A stretch of DNA of 32,120 nt from Thiogranum sp. (GCA_030148915.1 JASBSN010000108.1:1-32120); one strand, 5' to 3'; numbered from the stretch's first letter, positions 17,404-25,931 are shown. Notes: a model not told the origin generated them from the sequence alone. Translations and numbers: made by a program.

Positions 17404-17412
17404 TGCTGTCGA

Positions 17413-17973
17413 TCAGGCCGTAAGGCTGCGCATGCGCCGCGTCTTTTCCATCATGCGCCACGTCGATAGGTTGTGGTTGTAATGCGGTACGGATTCCAGG
17501 GGCACCCAAAGTATCTGGTGTGATTCATCGTTGCCGGGGATTGCCAAGCGATCATCAATTTCCACCAGAAAACGAATGTCATAGTGATGATGTTCCTGGC
17601 CGTAATCGGTCGCCGCCACGCTGTGAATGTCGACGTCAAAAACTCCGCCATCCACCAGGCGAATTGCTTCGTAAGGCAAGCCCGTTTCTTCGTGGGTTTC
17701 ACGCAGGGCGACACGCAGGATATCGGCATCGCCATCGGCATGGCCTCCAGGTTGAAACCATTGGTCATGTTTGCGGTGATGCAGCAACAGCACCTTGTCA
17801 CACCCAGGATTCACCACCCACACCGAGCCGGTCACATGGCCCGGCCAGAGCTCGCGGTTAAAGCAGTCCGGATTTTGCTCGACATAACGGCGGGTACGTG
17901 TGACATAGCCAGCTTCGCTGTTAAAAGGCGTTCGATACTGTTCGAGCAGTGAAAGCAGTTCCTGTCGATGCAT
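17413..17973 (-). CDS. NUDIX hydrolase
   Basis: A 186-aa protein with a NUDIX domain (about 45-170). The box reads GGHADGD, then RETHEETGL, so the REUxEExGU core is intact while the first Glu of GX5E is Ala; that position is often variable and activity is likely kept. NUDIX enzymes cleave nucleoside-diphosphate-linked compounds; the substrate cannot be told. It starts 12 bases after the csoS1D stop with ACAGGGGGC as ribosome site, so it is co-transcribed with a carboxysome shell gene. A role in removing damaged nucleotides or a sugar-phosphate by-product for the carboxysome is speculation. Confidence 0.88.
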   Translation of the reverse strand: MHRQELLSLLEQYRTPFNSEAGYVTRTRRYVEQNPDCFNRELWPGHVTGSVWVVNPGCDKVLLLHHRKHDQWFQPGGHADGDADILRVALRETHEETGLPYEAIRLVDGGVFDVDIHSVAATDYGQEHHHYDIRFLVEIDDRLAIPGNDESHQILWVPLESVPHYNHNLSTWRMMEKTRRMRSLTA

Positions 17974-17985
17974 ATAGCCCCCTGT

Positions 17986-18609
17986 TTATGTGACCGCAGG
18001 ATTCTGTATGGCCGCGATGGCCGCGCCGGCAGCTTCATCGATATCACCCTCGCGCCCAGCGAGCACCATACGTCCGAAAGCACCGACTGCGCGCACATCA
18101 ATCAGGGTGATATTGGCGGCTTTTTCCGCTTGGTTGGCGGCATAGATGATGTAGCCGGCGGGTTCGGTCTCGAGAATAAACATGCTCTGTCCCGGCAGGA
18201 TCATGGAACCGCGCCGATCCTGGCGGTTGATCAACACGCAATGGTCGGGCGTCATGCCGCGAATGGTTTCCTGATACATCACCCGACAGATCTGACGATC
18301 CTGCGCGGTGGTCTGCATTCGGGATAACAGGATATTGCCCGCCTCACGCACGTCGCTCTGATCACGCTGGTGGATCACCATGGACCCGTAGGCACGTTCC
18401 ACCACCTGCTGCGCCAGATGCACGCGCGTGGCCTTGAGCGCGATATCGGTCAGCCGATGCACCGCCATGCCTGGGGAGACTTCCACCCACAAACAAGCAT
18501 CCCCCGGGACGGGCAAAAACCCCTGGGAGACCGTGGCCATATAGGCGGCCAGCTGCGGCTGCAAGGCGTCAATATAAACGTAAGTTCTGAGTGAAATCAT
18601 TCCGCTCAT
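17986..18609 (-). CDS. csoS1D: Carboxysome shell pseudohexamer CsoS1D (tandem BMC)
   Basis: A 207-aa protein with two BMC domains (about 5-100 and 105-205), matching CsoS1[28 protein letters not shown], and a second copy with [18 protein letters not shown]. CsoS1D makes trimers that stack face to face with a large gated pore, thought to let RuBP and products through. The start could be the ATG at 18609 or 18600; neither has a strong ribosome site. It lies outside the main operon, divergent from dabB and followed by the NUDIX gene. Confidence 0.93.
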   Translation of the reverse strand: MSGMISLRTYVYIDALQPQLAAYMATVSQGFLPVPGDACLWVEVSPGMAVHRLTDIALKATRVHLAQQVVERAYGSMVIHQRDQSDVREAGNILLSRMQTTAQDRQICRVMYQETIRGMTPDHCVLINRQDRRGSMILPGQSMFILETEPAGYIIYAANQAEKAANITLIDVRAVGAFGRMVLAGREGDIDEAAGAAIAAIQNPAVT

Positions 18610-19015
18610 TGCAATTTGGACATGCGCGCCTCACGCGCCCATGTGTGACCACCGAGGCCACCGTTAAGGGTCATTTATAGACTGTTTCACCGATTAATAA
18701 AACGAGAAGTTTTTTATCCCATGTATAGAGCTGCATCTATCAATGGTCGCTGCGCGAACCGGATAAAACGCATGATGGTCGGAGGGTATTTTCCTGCCAG
18801 GACCCTCACAACCTATAACCTAAAGCTGATCTATTCATTAAACAGAATTGAGTAGTCTGGGGTGGATAGATTCCGGATACTCGCTGCAACCCGGACGTAA
18901 ACAGTCTCACGCGACTGGTTACGTGAAATAACACAGGCGGATTAACAGTCCGACCCGTTAAATGTGCATCTGGCTCATGCGGTGCGGGCCCAGAGCAGCG
19001 AGGGACAAACAGATC
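18610..19015. promoter_or_regulatory. Divergent promoter region between csoS1D and dabB
   Basis: About 400 bases with no convincing gene, AT-rich in the middle. It must hold the promoters for both csoS1D (minus) and the dab operon (plus). A hairpin sits at 18621-18643: CATG-C-GCGC, loop CTCAC, GCGC-C-CATG, which would be in the csoS1D leader. The stretch 18675-18720 has TTATAG and AATAAAA elements that could be -10 boxes or a LysR-type site. I could not assign a CbbR site with confidence. Confidence 0.4.
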
Positions 19016-20692
19016 ATGCAGCAGCTGATTCTATTGGTTATCGCACTGCCGTTCGTTTCGGCCATTTTAACACAACTGATGGCCGGCCATCCGCGACGCC
19101 GCGTCGCATTGATGAGTGTCGCTGCAACCTGGGTGACATTCCTGTTTGCGGCGGTGAATTTATGGCTGGCTCTGTCAGCGCCAGGTGTCCATGAATACAG
19201 CCTTTCATCCACTTGGGGCCTGATACGATTTGACTCGCTCAGCACCCTGATGTGTTTGGTCATTGCCGCCATCAGTCTGATCGTGCATCTCTATTCGGTA
19301 CGCTATATGGCGGAAGAACCGGGTTATGCCCGATTCTTCAGTTTGCTTGATCTCATGACCGGCACCCTGTTGCTGATGGTCTCAGCCGGCGACCTGATTA
19401 CCCTACTGATCGCCTGGCATCTGGTCGGCATCCTGCTTTATTTCCTGCTTGGTTTCGATACCCGCAGCCGGCCGGCCTATCGTTACGCGTTCTGGACCTG
19501 GATCACCTATCGCCTTGGCGACTTACCGCTGTTACTGGCCGCAGCCCTATTGTATCAAGCCTATGGCAGCTGGTCCCTGTCGGTGATCTTTCAACGCCTG
19601 AGTGATACGCCAGACATGCAGACAGTAATGGGTCTGCCGCTGGTTGAAGTGGTGGGCGCGCTAGTAGCGATTGCTGCCTATGCGCGAAGCGCGCAATTTT
19701 TATTGCACACCTGGTTGCCATACAGCATGAGTGGCCCGACGCCGGTGTCGGCACTGATGCACGCCGGCATTGTCAATGCTGGCGGCTTTCTCATTAACCG
19801 TTTTGCGCCGCTATTCGTTCATACCAGCGGCGTGCTGCATTGGGTGTTTATCGTGGGCCTGGCAACCGCCGTGTTCGGTTCGGTGCTGATGCTGACCCAA
19901 AACGACATCAAGAAATCGCTGGGTTATTCAACCATGGGGCAGATGGGCTTCATGATTATGGAATGCGGCGTCGGTGCATTTTCGCTGGCGATTTATCACC
20001 TGATTGCACATGGTGTGTTCAAGGGCACTCTGTTTCTCAGCGCCGGCGGGGTCATCAATGCCGCACGCAAGGATGACGGCGTACCCAAAGATCCGCTTTA
20101 CAATTTTGTGGTGGAAAAGAACCCGGCGCGCAACCGGAAACCCTGGTTATTAATGGCGGCCATGACCCTGCTGGTGCCAGCAGCCATTCTGTTACTGGCC
20201 CACTGGCTGGTGGCGGAGGATTTCTACCAGAAGCAGGGCGCGATTGTGTTGTTGTTCTTCGGTTGGGTCACCGGTGCCCAGCTGCTTTTCACCGCCTATC
20301 GCATGCATACTGATAATCTCGCGCGTTTGTTCACGCTGGTGATTGTTTCTTTCTCCGTGGTGGTTCTGGGTTACACGCTGATCGGTCATGGCTTCGATGT
20401 ATTCCTCTATCCTGATGAAACGTTCCGTGCGCAGATTTATACCGCCGCCGGCATCGATGTGATCTGGTTTGACGTGCTGGTGGTACTGGTAACGGCGATT
20501 ATTGTCGCCGGGTGGATGCATACCTATTACAGCGAACGCAATGGCCGGCGCAAGCAGCGCACGCATCCCCTCTGGCTAGGGTTCTACGCGCTGATTTCGC
20601 GTGAATTTTATGTGAGCGATTTGTATACCTGGATGTCACGCCGGCTGGAACGGCTGGCCGTGCAGTTAAATGTTTGGTTGCGATGGGTCTGA
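19016..20692 (+). CDS. dabB: DabB: NuoL-like proton-conducting subunit of the inorganic carbon accumulator
   Basis: A 558-aa polytopic membrane protein of the NuoL/MrpA family, with some 13 hydrophobic segments. Conserved family parts: PTPVSALMHAGIVNAGG, KKSLGYSTMGQMGFM, and HLIAHGVFKGTLFLSAG with the His and Lys used in proton transfer. DabB pairs with DabA; the complex is thought to use the cation gradient to drive one-way CO2 hydration so that bicarbonate builds up in the cytosol. The ATG at 19016 has GAGGGA 12 bases before; an in-frame ATG at 18962 has no ribosome site and would add a charged stretch. No other complex I genes are present, which rules out a nuo operon. Confidence 0.93.
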   Translation: MQQLILLVIALPFVSAILTQLMAGHPRRRVALMSVAATWVTFLFAAVNLWLALSAPGVHEYSLSSTWGLIRFDSLSTLMCLVIAAISLIVHLYSVRYMAEEPGYARFFSLLDLMTGTLLLMVSAGDLITLLIAWHLVGILLYFLLGFDTRSRPAYRYAFWTWITYRLGDLPLLLAAALLYQAYGSWSLSVIFQRLSDTPDMQTVMGLPLVEVVGALVAIAAYARSAQFLLHTWLPYSMSGPTPVSALMHAGIVNAGGFLINRFAPLFVHTSGVLHWVFIVGLATAVFGSVLMLTQNDIKKSLGYSTMGQMGFMIMECGVGAFSLAIYHLIAHGVFKGTLFLSAGGVINAARKDDGVPKDPLYNFVVEKNPARNRKPWLLMAAMTLLVPAAILLLAHWLVAEDFYQKQGAIVLLFFGWVTGAQLLFTAYRMHTDNLARLFTLVIVSFSVVVLGYTLIGHGFDVFLYPDETFRAQIYTAAGIDVIWFDVLVVLVTAIIVAGWMHTYYSERNGRRKQRTHPLWLGFYALISREFYVSDLYTWMSRRLERLAVQLNVWLRWV

Positions 20693-20693
20693 T

Positions 20694-21452
20694 ATGCAGG
20701 CACTGAACTTAATCCTCGCCGGAATTTTTTTGCCATTGTTTCCGCTGGGCATGATTTTTAATGGCCTTTTTCAACATACACGCAATGCCTGGTTACGGGC
20801 CGCGTTATTACTGCTCTGGCCCCTGCCCGGTGTCTGGATTCTAAGCACGATGCCGGCCGGGATTTCAAACGGCTTTCTGATATGGGCCTTGTTCAGTGCC
20901 ATGCTGTACGGCTTCCGCGCCGTCGTGGTCAGAGACTTCGGTGTATGGATCGGCTTCCTCGCGACCTCTTCGTGGTCTCTGGGCTGGGTAACGATGGGCG
21001 TGACTGCGAAGCCGCATGATCTCCTGTTGCAGGTACTGGCTTTCAGTCTGCCACTAGCCCTACTGGCCATGCTGGTGGCCGAACTCGAACGGCGTTATGA
21101 ATCTGCCTACGCCGGGGTTGTCAGCGGTGTGGCCCAGGCACAGCCGCGACTGGCCGTGGCACTGGTAGTAGCCGTGCTGGCAGTCATCGGAAGCCCGCTG
21201 TTCCCTGCATTTTTCTCCATGCTGAGTACTGTTGCGAACGCTGTCAATCGGGTGCCGACTGCTGCAGTCGGCCTGATAACCGTGTGGTTGTTGTGGAGTT
21301 GGTCCGGTGCGCGCCTGTTACAGGAAATGCTGGTCGGCCCGGTTGCCGGCGTTCGCCACAGGGATATCAGCCGAACGATCGCAGGCCTCTATGTATTGTT
21401 ATTCATCCTACTGGTTATCACCGGTCTGTATACAGCGGAGGTTATGTTATGA
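20694..21452 (+). CDS. Polytopic membrane protein of the dab operon, function unknown
   Basis: A 252-aa protein with about seven hydrophobic segments (near 3-25, 33-55, 60-82, 85-105, 112-130, 155-215 and 230-250). I recognise no enzyme motif. It lies between dabB (one base between stop and start) and dabA (ATGA overlap), so it is made with both. An extra membrane protein at this place is also found in the carboxysome-linked DAB1 operon of Halothiobacillus, while the DAB2 operon has only dabA and dabB. A role as a third subunit or assembly factor is inference from context. The ATG at 20694 is chosen over an upstream in-frame start inside dabB. Confidence 0.85.
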   Translation: MQALNLILAGIFLPLFPLGMIFNGLFQHTRNAWLRAALLLLWPLPGVWILSTMPAGISNGFLIWALFSAMLYGFRAVVVRDFGVWIGFLATSSWSLGWVTMGVTAKPHDLLLQVLAFSLPLALLAMLVAELERRYESAYAGVVSGVAQAQPRLAVALVVAVLAVIGSPLFPAFFSMLSTVANAVNRVPTAAVGLITVWLLWSWSGARLLQEMLVGPVAGVRHRDISRTIAGLYVLLFILLVITGLYTAEVML

Positions 21453-24400
21453 GTTTGTCGCTGGGTATGAAAGCGCAGATCCGCAGTATGATTTTTGTCG
21501 CGGGTGAGCCGATTCCCTATTTCTGGCCGATGCGGGCATTCATTCATCACAACCCCCTGCACGGGCTGGAACAGTTGCCATTTGAAACGGCGGTTGCCGA
21601 AGGCAGGCGTTTGTTCCATGGCGCCGGCTTTTTACCGCGCCATCTTTATCAAGGCTATTACGCGGAAAACAAGATCAGCCGGCAGGCCTTGGCTGAAGGC
21701 GTTGCTAATTTCGTGCAGCAACGCCCCGCACTGGAGGGGGTAAATCTTCAGTCGTGGTTAATGAGCCTGCTGACAAAACTGAAAACACCGGTTTTTTCAT
21801 CTGATTGCACGGTATCGGCACATAATATTCGCGCCGCGCTGCGCGGCGAACCGCTAGAGGATGCGCGTGACGTTGATGCCTCTGAACTGGTGCAACAACT
21901 TGAAAAAATCCTGTTGCTCGACCGCCCGGTTTACGAAACCCTGGATGTTTTGTATGGCGCGGGCATCGGCGAAGAACTGGATGAACTAGTGATTAAAAGT
22001 TGCCTGGATTTCTTTGACGAAGGCCAGTCGGCATGGGAAATGCCGGATCGTGAACAGGGATTTTTTGTTGCCTGGCGTGAAGTCGCACGCCGCAACGCGC
22101 GTTTGTTTCTGCGTGGCCGGCAAATCCGCGAAACTCTGGAGGTCGACAAGGATCCGGAAGGCATTATTGTGCATGTAATGGAATCCCTTAAGATTCCTCA
22201 GGATCACTGGACGAAATATTTCCGCCGCGAACTGGCGCGCTTACATGGCTGGGCCGGTTTCATTCGCTGGCGTTCCAATGCCCGCAATTATCATCGGGGC
22301 CGCCAGTATCCCGGTGACCTGGTCGATTTTCTCGCCATACGCCTGACACTGGCACTGGCGCTGATACGCGAACGCGGGGTTGACGCTTTGCCGCAAACGG
22401 CCGAGGCGCTGGAGCAGTTTGTACACCAGCGTCCTATGGAAGCGTATTTGCGCCATGAGTTTTACGGCAGACATATTCTGCCAGCCTGGGCACAACGGGT
22501 GGAATCCGTATTACTTAGCGGTAATCAGGACAAGATTTCCCGGCTGTGCCAGGCTTACCGCCAGGAAAAATGTGTGCGCGATGCCAATTCCCTGGCAAAG
22601 TCACTGCGCCAGCTCTCCACACACGTCGATTCAGGTGCGGCCCTTGAAAAACTTTCGAATGAGGCAATAGCCGGCCTGATTGATACCGTGCGTGACCTTG
22701 AACAACATGAAGGCATGTTATGGCTGGAGGCCATGGAAGCCACGTCCATGCAATATCTGTTGCAGGGCATACGAACAACACCGGCTGAACCCAGGGGAAA
22801 ACGCCCCTTCGCCCAGGCCATGTTTTGTATCGACACACGTTCCGAACGCTTGCGCCGCCATCTGGAAAGCGTGGGTGATTACCAGACCTTCGGTATTGCC
22901 GGATTTTTCGGCGTGCCGGTGAGTTTCATGGAACTCGGCAAGGGTAGCGAAATCCATTTGTGCCCGGTATTGCTGACGCCCAAAAACCTGGTCATGGAAA
23001 TGTCGGTAACGGATGCTCATGACGCCCTTGCACTGACCACCCTGGAAAAAGCCATGCATGAACTGAAGGAGTCGGTACTCACGCCTTTTGTAACGGTTGA
23101 AGCGATCGGTTTGCTGTTTGGCCTCGATATGGTCGGTAAAACACTGGCGCCAAGCACCTACAATCGTTGGCGTTCGCGTGTGCATCACCAGAAGCCGCGC
23201 ACCCATTTGTTGATCGACAAATTAAGTCGTGAACAGGCCGATTCTATCGTACGCGCGGTACAACGCGCGGTTATTGCCAAGGCGGTTGAACATGAATTGG
23301 AAATTTCACCAGAACATATCAAGGACGACTTGATTCGGGAATTACGCGAAGCCGCACTGGGTCGCATTGAAACAGCGCCTTTATTGCAACAGCAATTAAA
23401 ACTCAGCGAAGCACAGGGCGCCGACTTCATTAAACGCCTGCGGGACGCTTACCGGATTAACCCGGCGGATGCGCGCATACAAATGGAGCGTCTGGCGCGC
23501 ATTGGGTTTTCACTGGATGAACAGGTGGTATTCGTGTCGCAGGCGTTGCGTGCCATCGGTCTGACAGAGAATTTCTCGCGCTTTATCCTGGCGGTGGGTC
23601 ATGGCAGCCAATCGGAAAACAATCCTTATGAATCGGCCCTGGATTGCGGTGCCTGTGGCGGCAACCTGGGTTTGTTCAATGCACGTATTTTTGCCAACAT
23701 GGCCAACAAACCGGCGGTGCGCCAGCGGCTGCGGGAACAGAATATCGATATTCCCGATGATGCCTGGTTTATTCCCGCGCTGCACAACACCACGACGGAT
23801 GAAGTGCATTTACATGATTTGGATTTATTACCGTCGTCACACCCGGTTTATATCGACCGTTTACAAAGCGGTTTGATCGCGGCCTGTCGTTTATGCGCAC
23901 AGGAACGGATGCCGACGCTGGATCATGAATCCGGCGCCTTGAATCCGGCGGATGCCGCCAAACAAGTCATGCGCAATGCCATGGACTGGTCGCAGGTGCG
24001 GCCGGAGTGGGGCTTGTCACGTAATGCGTATTTCATCATCGGCCGGCGCTCGCTCACCGAGTCCTTATCACTTGAGGGTCGCGCCTTTTTGCATTCCTAC
24101 GATTATCGGGTCGACCGCAAGCATCGCCTGCTGGAGAATATTCTGACCGGCCCGCTGGTGGTGGGCCAGTGGATCAATATGGAACACTATTTTTCCACGG
24201 TGGACAACGAGCACTACGGCAGCGGCAGCAAGGTTTACCACAACGTGGCAGGACGCTTCGGCGTGATGACCGGCAATCTTAGCGATTTGCGCACCGGCCT
24301 GCCGGCGCAAACGGTGTTATCCGACGGCCAGCCCTATCACGAACCCATGCGCTTGATGACGGTAATTGAAGCGCCGTTTGAAAACGTGCTGTCTGCCATC

Positions 24401-24568
24401 AAGCGGGTTGCGGTGGTGCGACGTTTGCTGAATAACGGCTGGATCCGTGTCATGGTGGTGGACCCCGAAACCCGACACATTCACATTCATCACAAGGGCC
24501 AGTGGCAACAACATACTGGCCCGGCCAGTGCCGCGCTGCCGGCAGATCAGGAGGCGATTGCGTTATGA
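21449..24568 (+). CDS. dabA: DabA: carbonic-anhydrase-like subunit of the inorganic carbon accumulator (DUF2309)
   Basis: A 1039-aa cytoplasmic or peripheral protein of the DUF2309 family. The zinc and catalytic residues of DabA are visible: C460 and D462 in MFCIDTRSE, H718 in VGHGSQSEN, and C733 in LDCGACGG, with the 15-residue gap between H and C known for the family. With DabB it is proposed to hydrate CO2 in a coupled, vectorial way. It is longer than the roughly 800 aa of the DAB2 form and like the carboxysome-linked DabA1 form. GGAGG precedes the ATG at 21449, which overlaps the preceding stop; a longer frame to 21284 runs through the upstream gene and is not used. Confidence 0.95.
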   Translation: MSLSLGMKAQIRSMIFVAGEPIPYFWPMRAFIHHNPLHGLEQLPFETAVAEGRRLFHGAGFLPRHLYQGYYAENKISRQALAEGVANFVQQRPALEGVNLQSWLMSLLTKLKTPVFSSDCTVSAHNIRAALRGEPLEDARDVDASELVQQLEKILLLDRPVYETLDVLYGAGIGEELDELVIKSCLDFFDEGQSAWEMPDREQGFFVAWREVARRNARLFLRGRQIRETLEVDKDPEGIIVHVMESLKIPQDHWTKYFRRELARLHGWAGFIRWRSNARNYHRGRQYPGDLVDFLAIRLTLALALIRERGVDALPQTAEALEQFVHQRPMEAYLRHEFYGRHILPAWAQRVESVLLSGNQDKISRLCQAYRQEKCVRDANSLAKSLRQLSTHVDSGAALEKLSNEAIAGLIDTVRDLEQHEGMLWLEAMEATSMQYLLQGIRTTPAEPRGKRPFAQAMFCIDTRSERLRRHLESVGDYQTFGIAGFFGVPVSFMELGKGSEIHLCPVLLTPKNLVMEMSVTDAHDALALTTLEKAMHELKESVLTPFVTVEAIGLLFGLDMVGKTLAPSTYNRWRSRVHHQKPRTHLLIDKLSREQADSIVRAVQRAVIAKAVEHELEISPEHIKDDLIRELREAALGRIETAPLLQQQLKLSEAQGADFIKRLRDAYRINPADARIQMERLARIGFSLDEQVVFVSQALRAIGLTENFSRFILAVGHGSQSENNPYESALDCGACGGNLGLFNARIFANMANKPAVRQRLREQNIDIPDDAWFIPALHNTTTDEVHLHDLDLLPSSHPVYIDRLQSGLIAACRLCAQERMPTLDHESGALNPADAAKQVMRNAMDWSQVRPEWGLSRNAYFIIGRRSLTESLSLEGRAFLHSYDYRVDRKHRLLENILTGPLVVGQWINMEHYFSTVDNEHYGSGSKVYHNVAGRFGVMTGNLSDLRTGLPAQTVLSDGQPYHEPMRLMTVIEAPFENVLSAIKRVAVVRRLLNNGWIRVMVVDPETRHIHIHHKGQWQQHTGPASAALPADQEAIAL

Positions 24569-24891
24569 AGAATCTGAAATTCAGTCCGCTGAAAAAACTC
24601 GAAATCATCCTGGAGGGCGAGTATGAGGCCTTTGCCACCGATCTGCTGGATCGTATCGGCGTCAAGGGTTACACCATTATTAATAATATCTCCGGTAAGG
24701 GTAGCCACGGTTTCCATGACGGCCACTTAATGTTCAATGAGGATGACGTACTGATTATGATTATCGCGGCCGTCCCGGAAGCACTAGTAGCACCCATCCT
24801 GCAGGGGTTTGCGCCTTTTTATAATGAACATTCCGGCGTGGTATTTATTTCCGACATTCAGGTGACCCGACCGGTGAAATTCAGCGACTGA
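24565..24891 (+). CDS. Carboxysome-associated PII-like protein (CPII)
   Basis: A 108-aa PII-like protein with a ferredoxin-like core (KKLEIILEGEYEAFATDLL, then VLIMIIAAVPEALVAPIL) and a T-loop-like segment around residues 38-58 (NNISGKGSHGFHDGHL). It fits CPII, a family found beside alpha-carboxysome and SulP/DAB genes and shown in Thiomonas to bind ADP/AMP together with bicarbonate. It would sense bicarbonate and energy state, probably to adjust the transporter. AGGAGG lies before the ATG, which overlaps the dabA stop (ATGA). The Tyr in the T-loop used for uridylylation in GlnB is absent. Confidence 0.88.
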   Translation: MKNLKFSPLKKLEIILEGEYEAFATDLLDRIGVKGYTIINNISGKGSHGFHDGHLMFNEDDVLIMIIAAVPEALVAPILQGFAPFYNEHSGVVFISDIQVTRPVKFSD

Positions 24892-24923
24892 GCCGACCCT
24901 GTCTGGACTGGCCGCGGGTCGGC
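24892..24923 (+). terminator. Hairpin after the dab operon
   Basis: GCCGACCC and GGGTCGGC form a perfect eight-base stem with a 16-base loop, starting at the base after the CPII stop. It is followed by a run of C, not T, so it is not a textbook intrinsic terminator. It may protect the 3' end of the operon mRNA or work with Rho. Confidence 0.5.
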
Positions 24924-24970
24924 AATGCGGCCCCCCCGCCCCCTGCAGAACCGGAACAAATGCCGTGGTG

Positions 24971-25174
24971 CTAGCGGTCTTCGGGCGGCAACCCCATCTT
25001 TCCCAGTTGCGACAATGCCGCGCGACGTTCGCGCGACGCGCGGCGGGCGACGCCGACCATGGGTTTAAGTTCGACGGCCGCATCAATAGCTTCGTAAAAA
25101 CTGGCGGCTTTACGTGCTTGCCGAGGCGCCGAGGCAAACTGCGGCCGGTGCGCCTCCAGGGTTTCATCCTTCAT
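24971..25174 (-). CDS. Small hypothetical protein (67 aa)
   Basis: A 67-aa basic, Ala- and Arg-rich protein I do not recognise. No signal peptide or membrane segment; residues 20-60 could form helices (ARKAASFYEAIDAAVELK, then RRASRERRAALSQLGKMG). Its start has a good ribosome site (GAAGGA, nine bases before the ATG), the main reason to accept it. It converges with the dab operon. The overlapping + strand frame has a much less protein-like composition. Confidence 0.5.
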   Translation of the reverse strand: MKDETLEAHRPQFASAPRQARKAASFYEAIDAAVELKPMVGVARRASRERRAALSQLGKMGLPPEDR

Positions 25175-25394
25175 ATGCGTGAGTCCTTCAGTGGCGGTGG
25201 CACGGCAATGAAGAACCAGTATACGCGCCCGTTTAAGCGCGATAAGCGATATTTTTCGATAGCACTAATTCAAAATGCTGAACTGTTGACCCTGCTTTAT
25301 CGGGGTAAAATCTGCCTCGCGCAGCGACAGCGCAAACACCGCCGGCAGCATAGACAACGCTCACCTGACGGCGGCGCGGAAGAAAACTCGCGAA

Positions 25395-25790
25395 TTATTT
25401 ACCCGTGAGCAGTTTATACGTATCCTGAAACCATTTCTCGTAGGCTTTGACGCCTTCATCATAGGCTTGCGAGGAAATCTCTTCTGTCGCCTGCGCCGGA
25501 TCATCGATCTCGACAAATACGTTTTCCACAAATTCCCAGGTTCCAGCCATCGAATGCTGCGAGGCATTCGCACTGCTTCGCAGCTCAGCGCCTTTTTCGG
25601 TGTATTGATAGATATGCTCGCTGGCGGCGATAAAACCGTTCGCTTTCAACCAACCCAAACTGTTTTGCAGCTCTTCGCGGGTGGGTAGCGCGTGGTTGAT
25701 AGCCTCAGCCACCCCAATCAGGTCAGTCAGTGCAACGGGCTCGTCCGAGACGGCCAGAAATATCCAGGCATGTGCGCGCGTCGGTTGCAT
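25395..25790 (-). CDS. Hypothetical protein, possible winged-helix fold
   Basis: A 131-aa soluble protein I cannot place. Residues 18-70 (VALTDLIGVAEAINHALP, then LGWLKANGFI and YQYTEKGAEL) look like a winged helix: a recognition-type helix, a helix ending in NGFI, and a wing strand ending in TEKG. The C-terminal part is acidic and helical (FVEIDDPAQATEEISSQAYD). GGAGG lies about 12 bases before the ATG, inside the end of the upstream small frame, so the two may be one unit. A DNA-binding role is inference from the pattern. Confidence 0.75.
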   Translation of the reverse strand: MQPTRAHAWIFLAVSDEPVALTDLIGVAEAINHALPTREELQNSLGWLKANGFIAASEHIYQYTEKGAELRSSANASQHSMAGTWEFVENVFVEIDDPAQATEEISSQAYDEGVKAYEKWFQDTYKLLTGK

Positions 25791-25796
25791 TGCGGG

Positions 25797-25931
25797 TCAA
25801 CCCTCCGGTAGATCGTTAAACTCCTGACATTTCGCTTCAAACCGTTTGCTCATTTCGTCTGGATTTTCCCTGTTGTCTGCTACCCGCAGTGTAACGTGTC
25901 CCACCGTGTAGCAGCAATAATTTTCGGACAC
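25797..25931 (-). CDS. Small hypothetical protein (44 aa, GTG start)
   Basis: A frame with protein-like composition: MSENYCCYTVGHVTLRVAD at the start and FEAKCQEFNDLPEG at the end. It stops six bases before the 131-aa gene's ATG and contains that gene's ribosome site, as in a translationally linked pair. A stop in frame lies about 13 codons above the GTG, so the protein is either this short or is the end of a longer gene broken by a frameshift. There is no clear ribosome site before the GTG. It has three cysteines, two adjacent. Confidence 0.4.
   Translation of the reverse strand: MSENYCCYTVGHVTLRVADNRENPDEMSKRFEAKCQEFNDLPEG

Noticed and set aside
18962-19015. In-frame ATG at 18962 as dabB start
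   Set aside because: No ribosome site before it, and the added residues are charged and Cys-rich, unlike the hydrophobic N terminus of the family. ATG at 19016 has GAGGGA.
19016-20692. Complex I (nuoL) or Mrp antiporter gene
   Set aside because: No other nuo or mrp genes are near, and the coupled dabA (DUF2309) gene identifies the DAB system.
21284-21448. Upstream extension of dabA
   Set aside because: It runs through the coding region of the preceding membrane protein; the ATG at 21449 has GGAGG and an ATGA overlap.
24965-25408. 147-aa + strand frame after the dab operon, with an inner ATG at 25208
   Set aside because: Arg/Gln-rich with no motif, weak ribosome site, and it overlaps a minus-strand frame that has a better start; left unlisted, though the inner 66-aa part cannot be fully ruled out.
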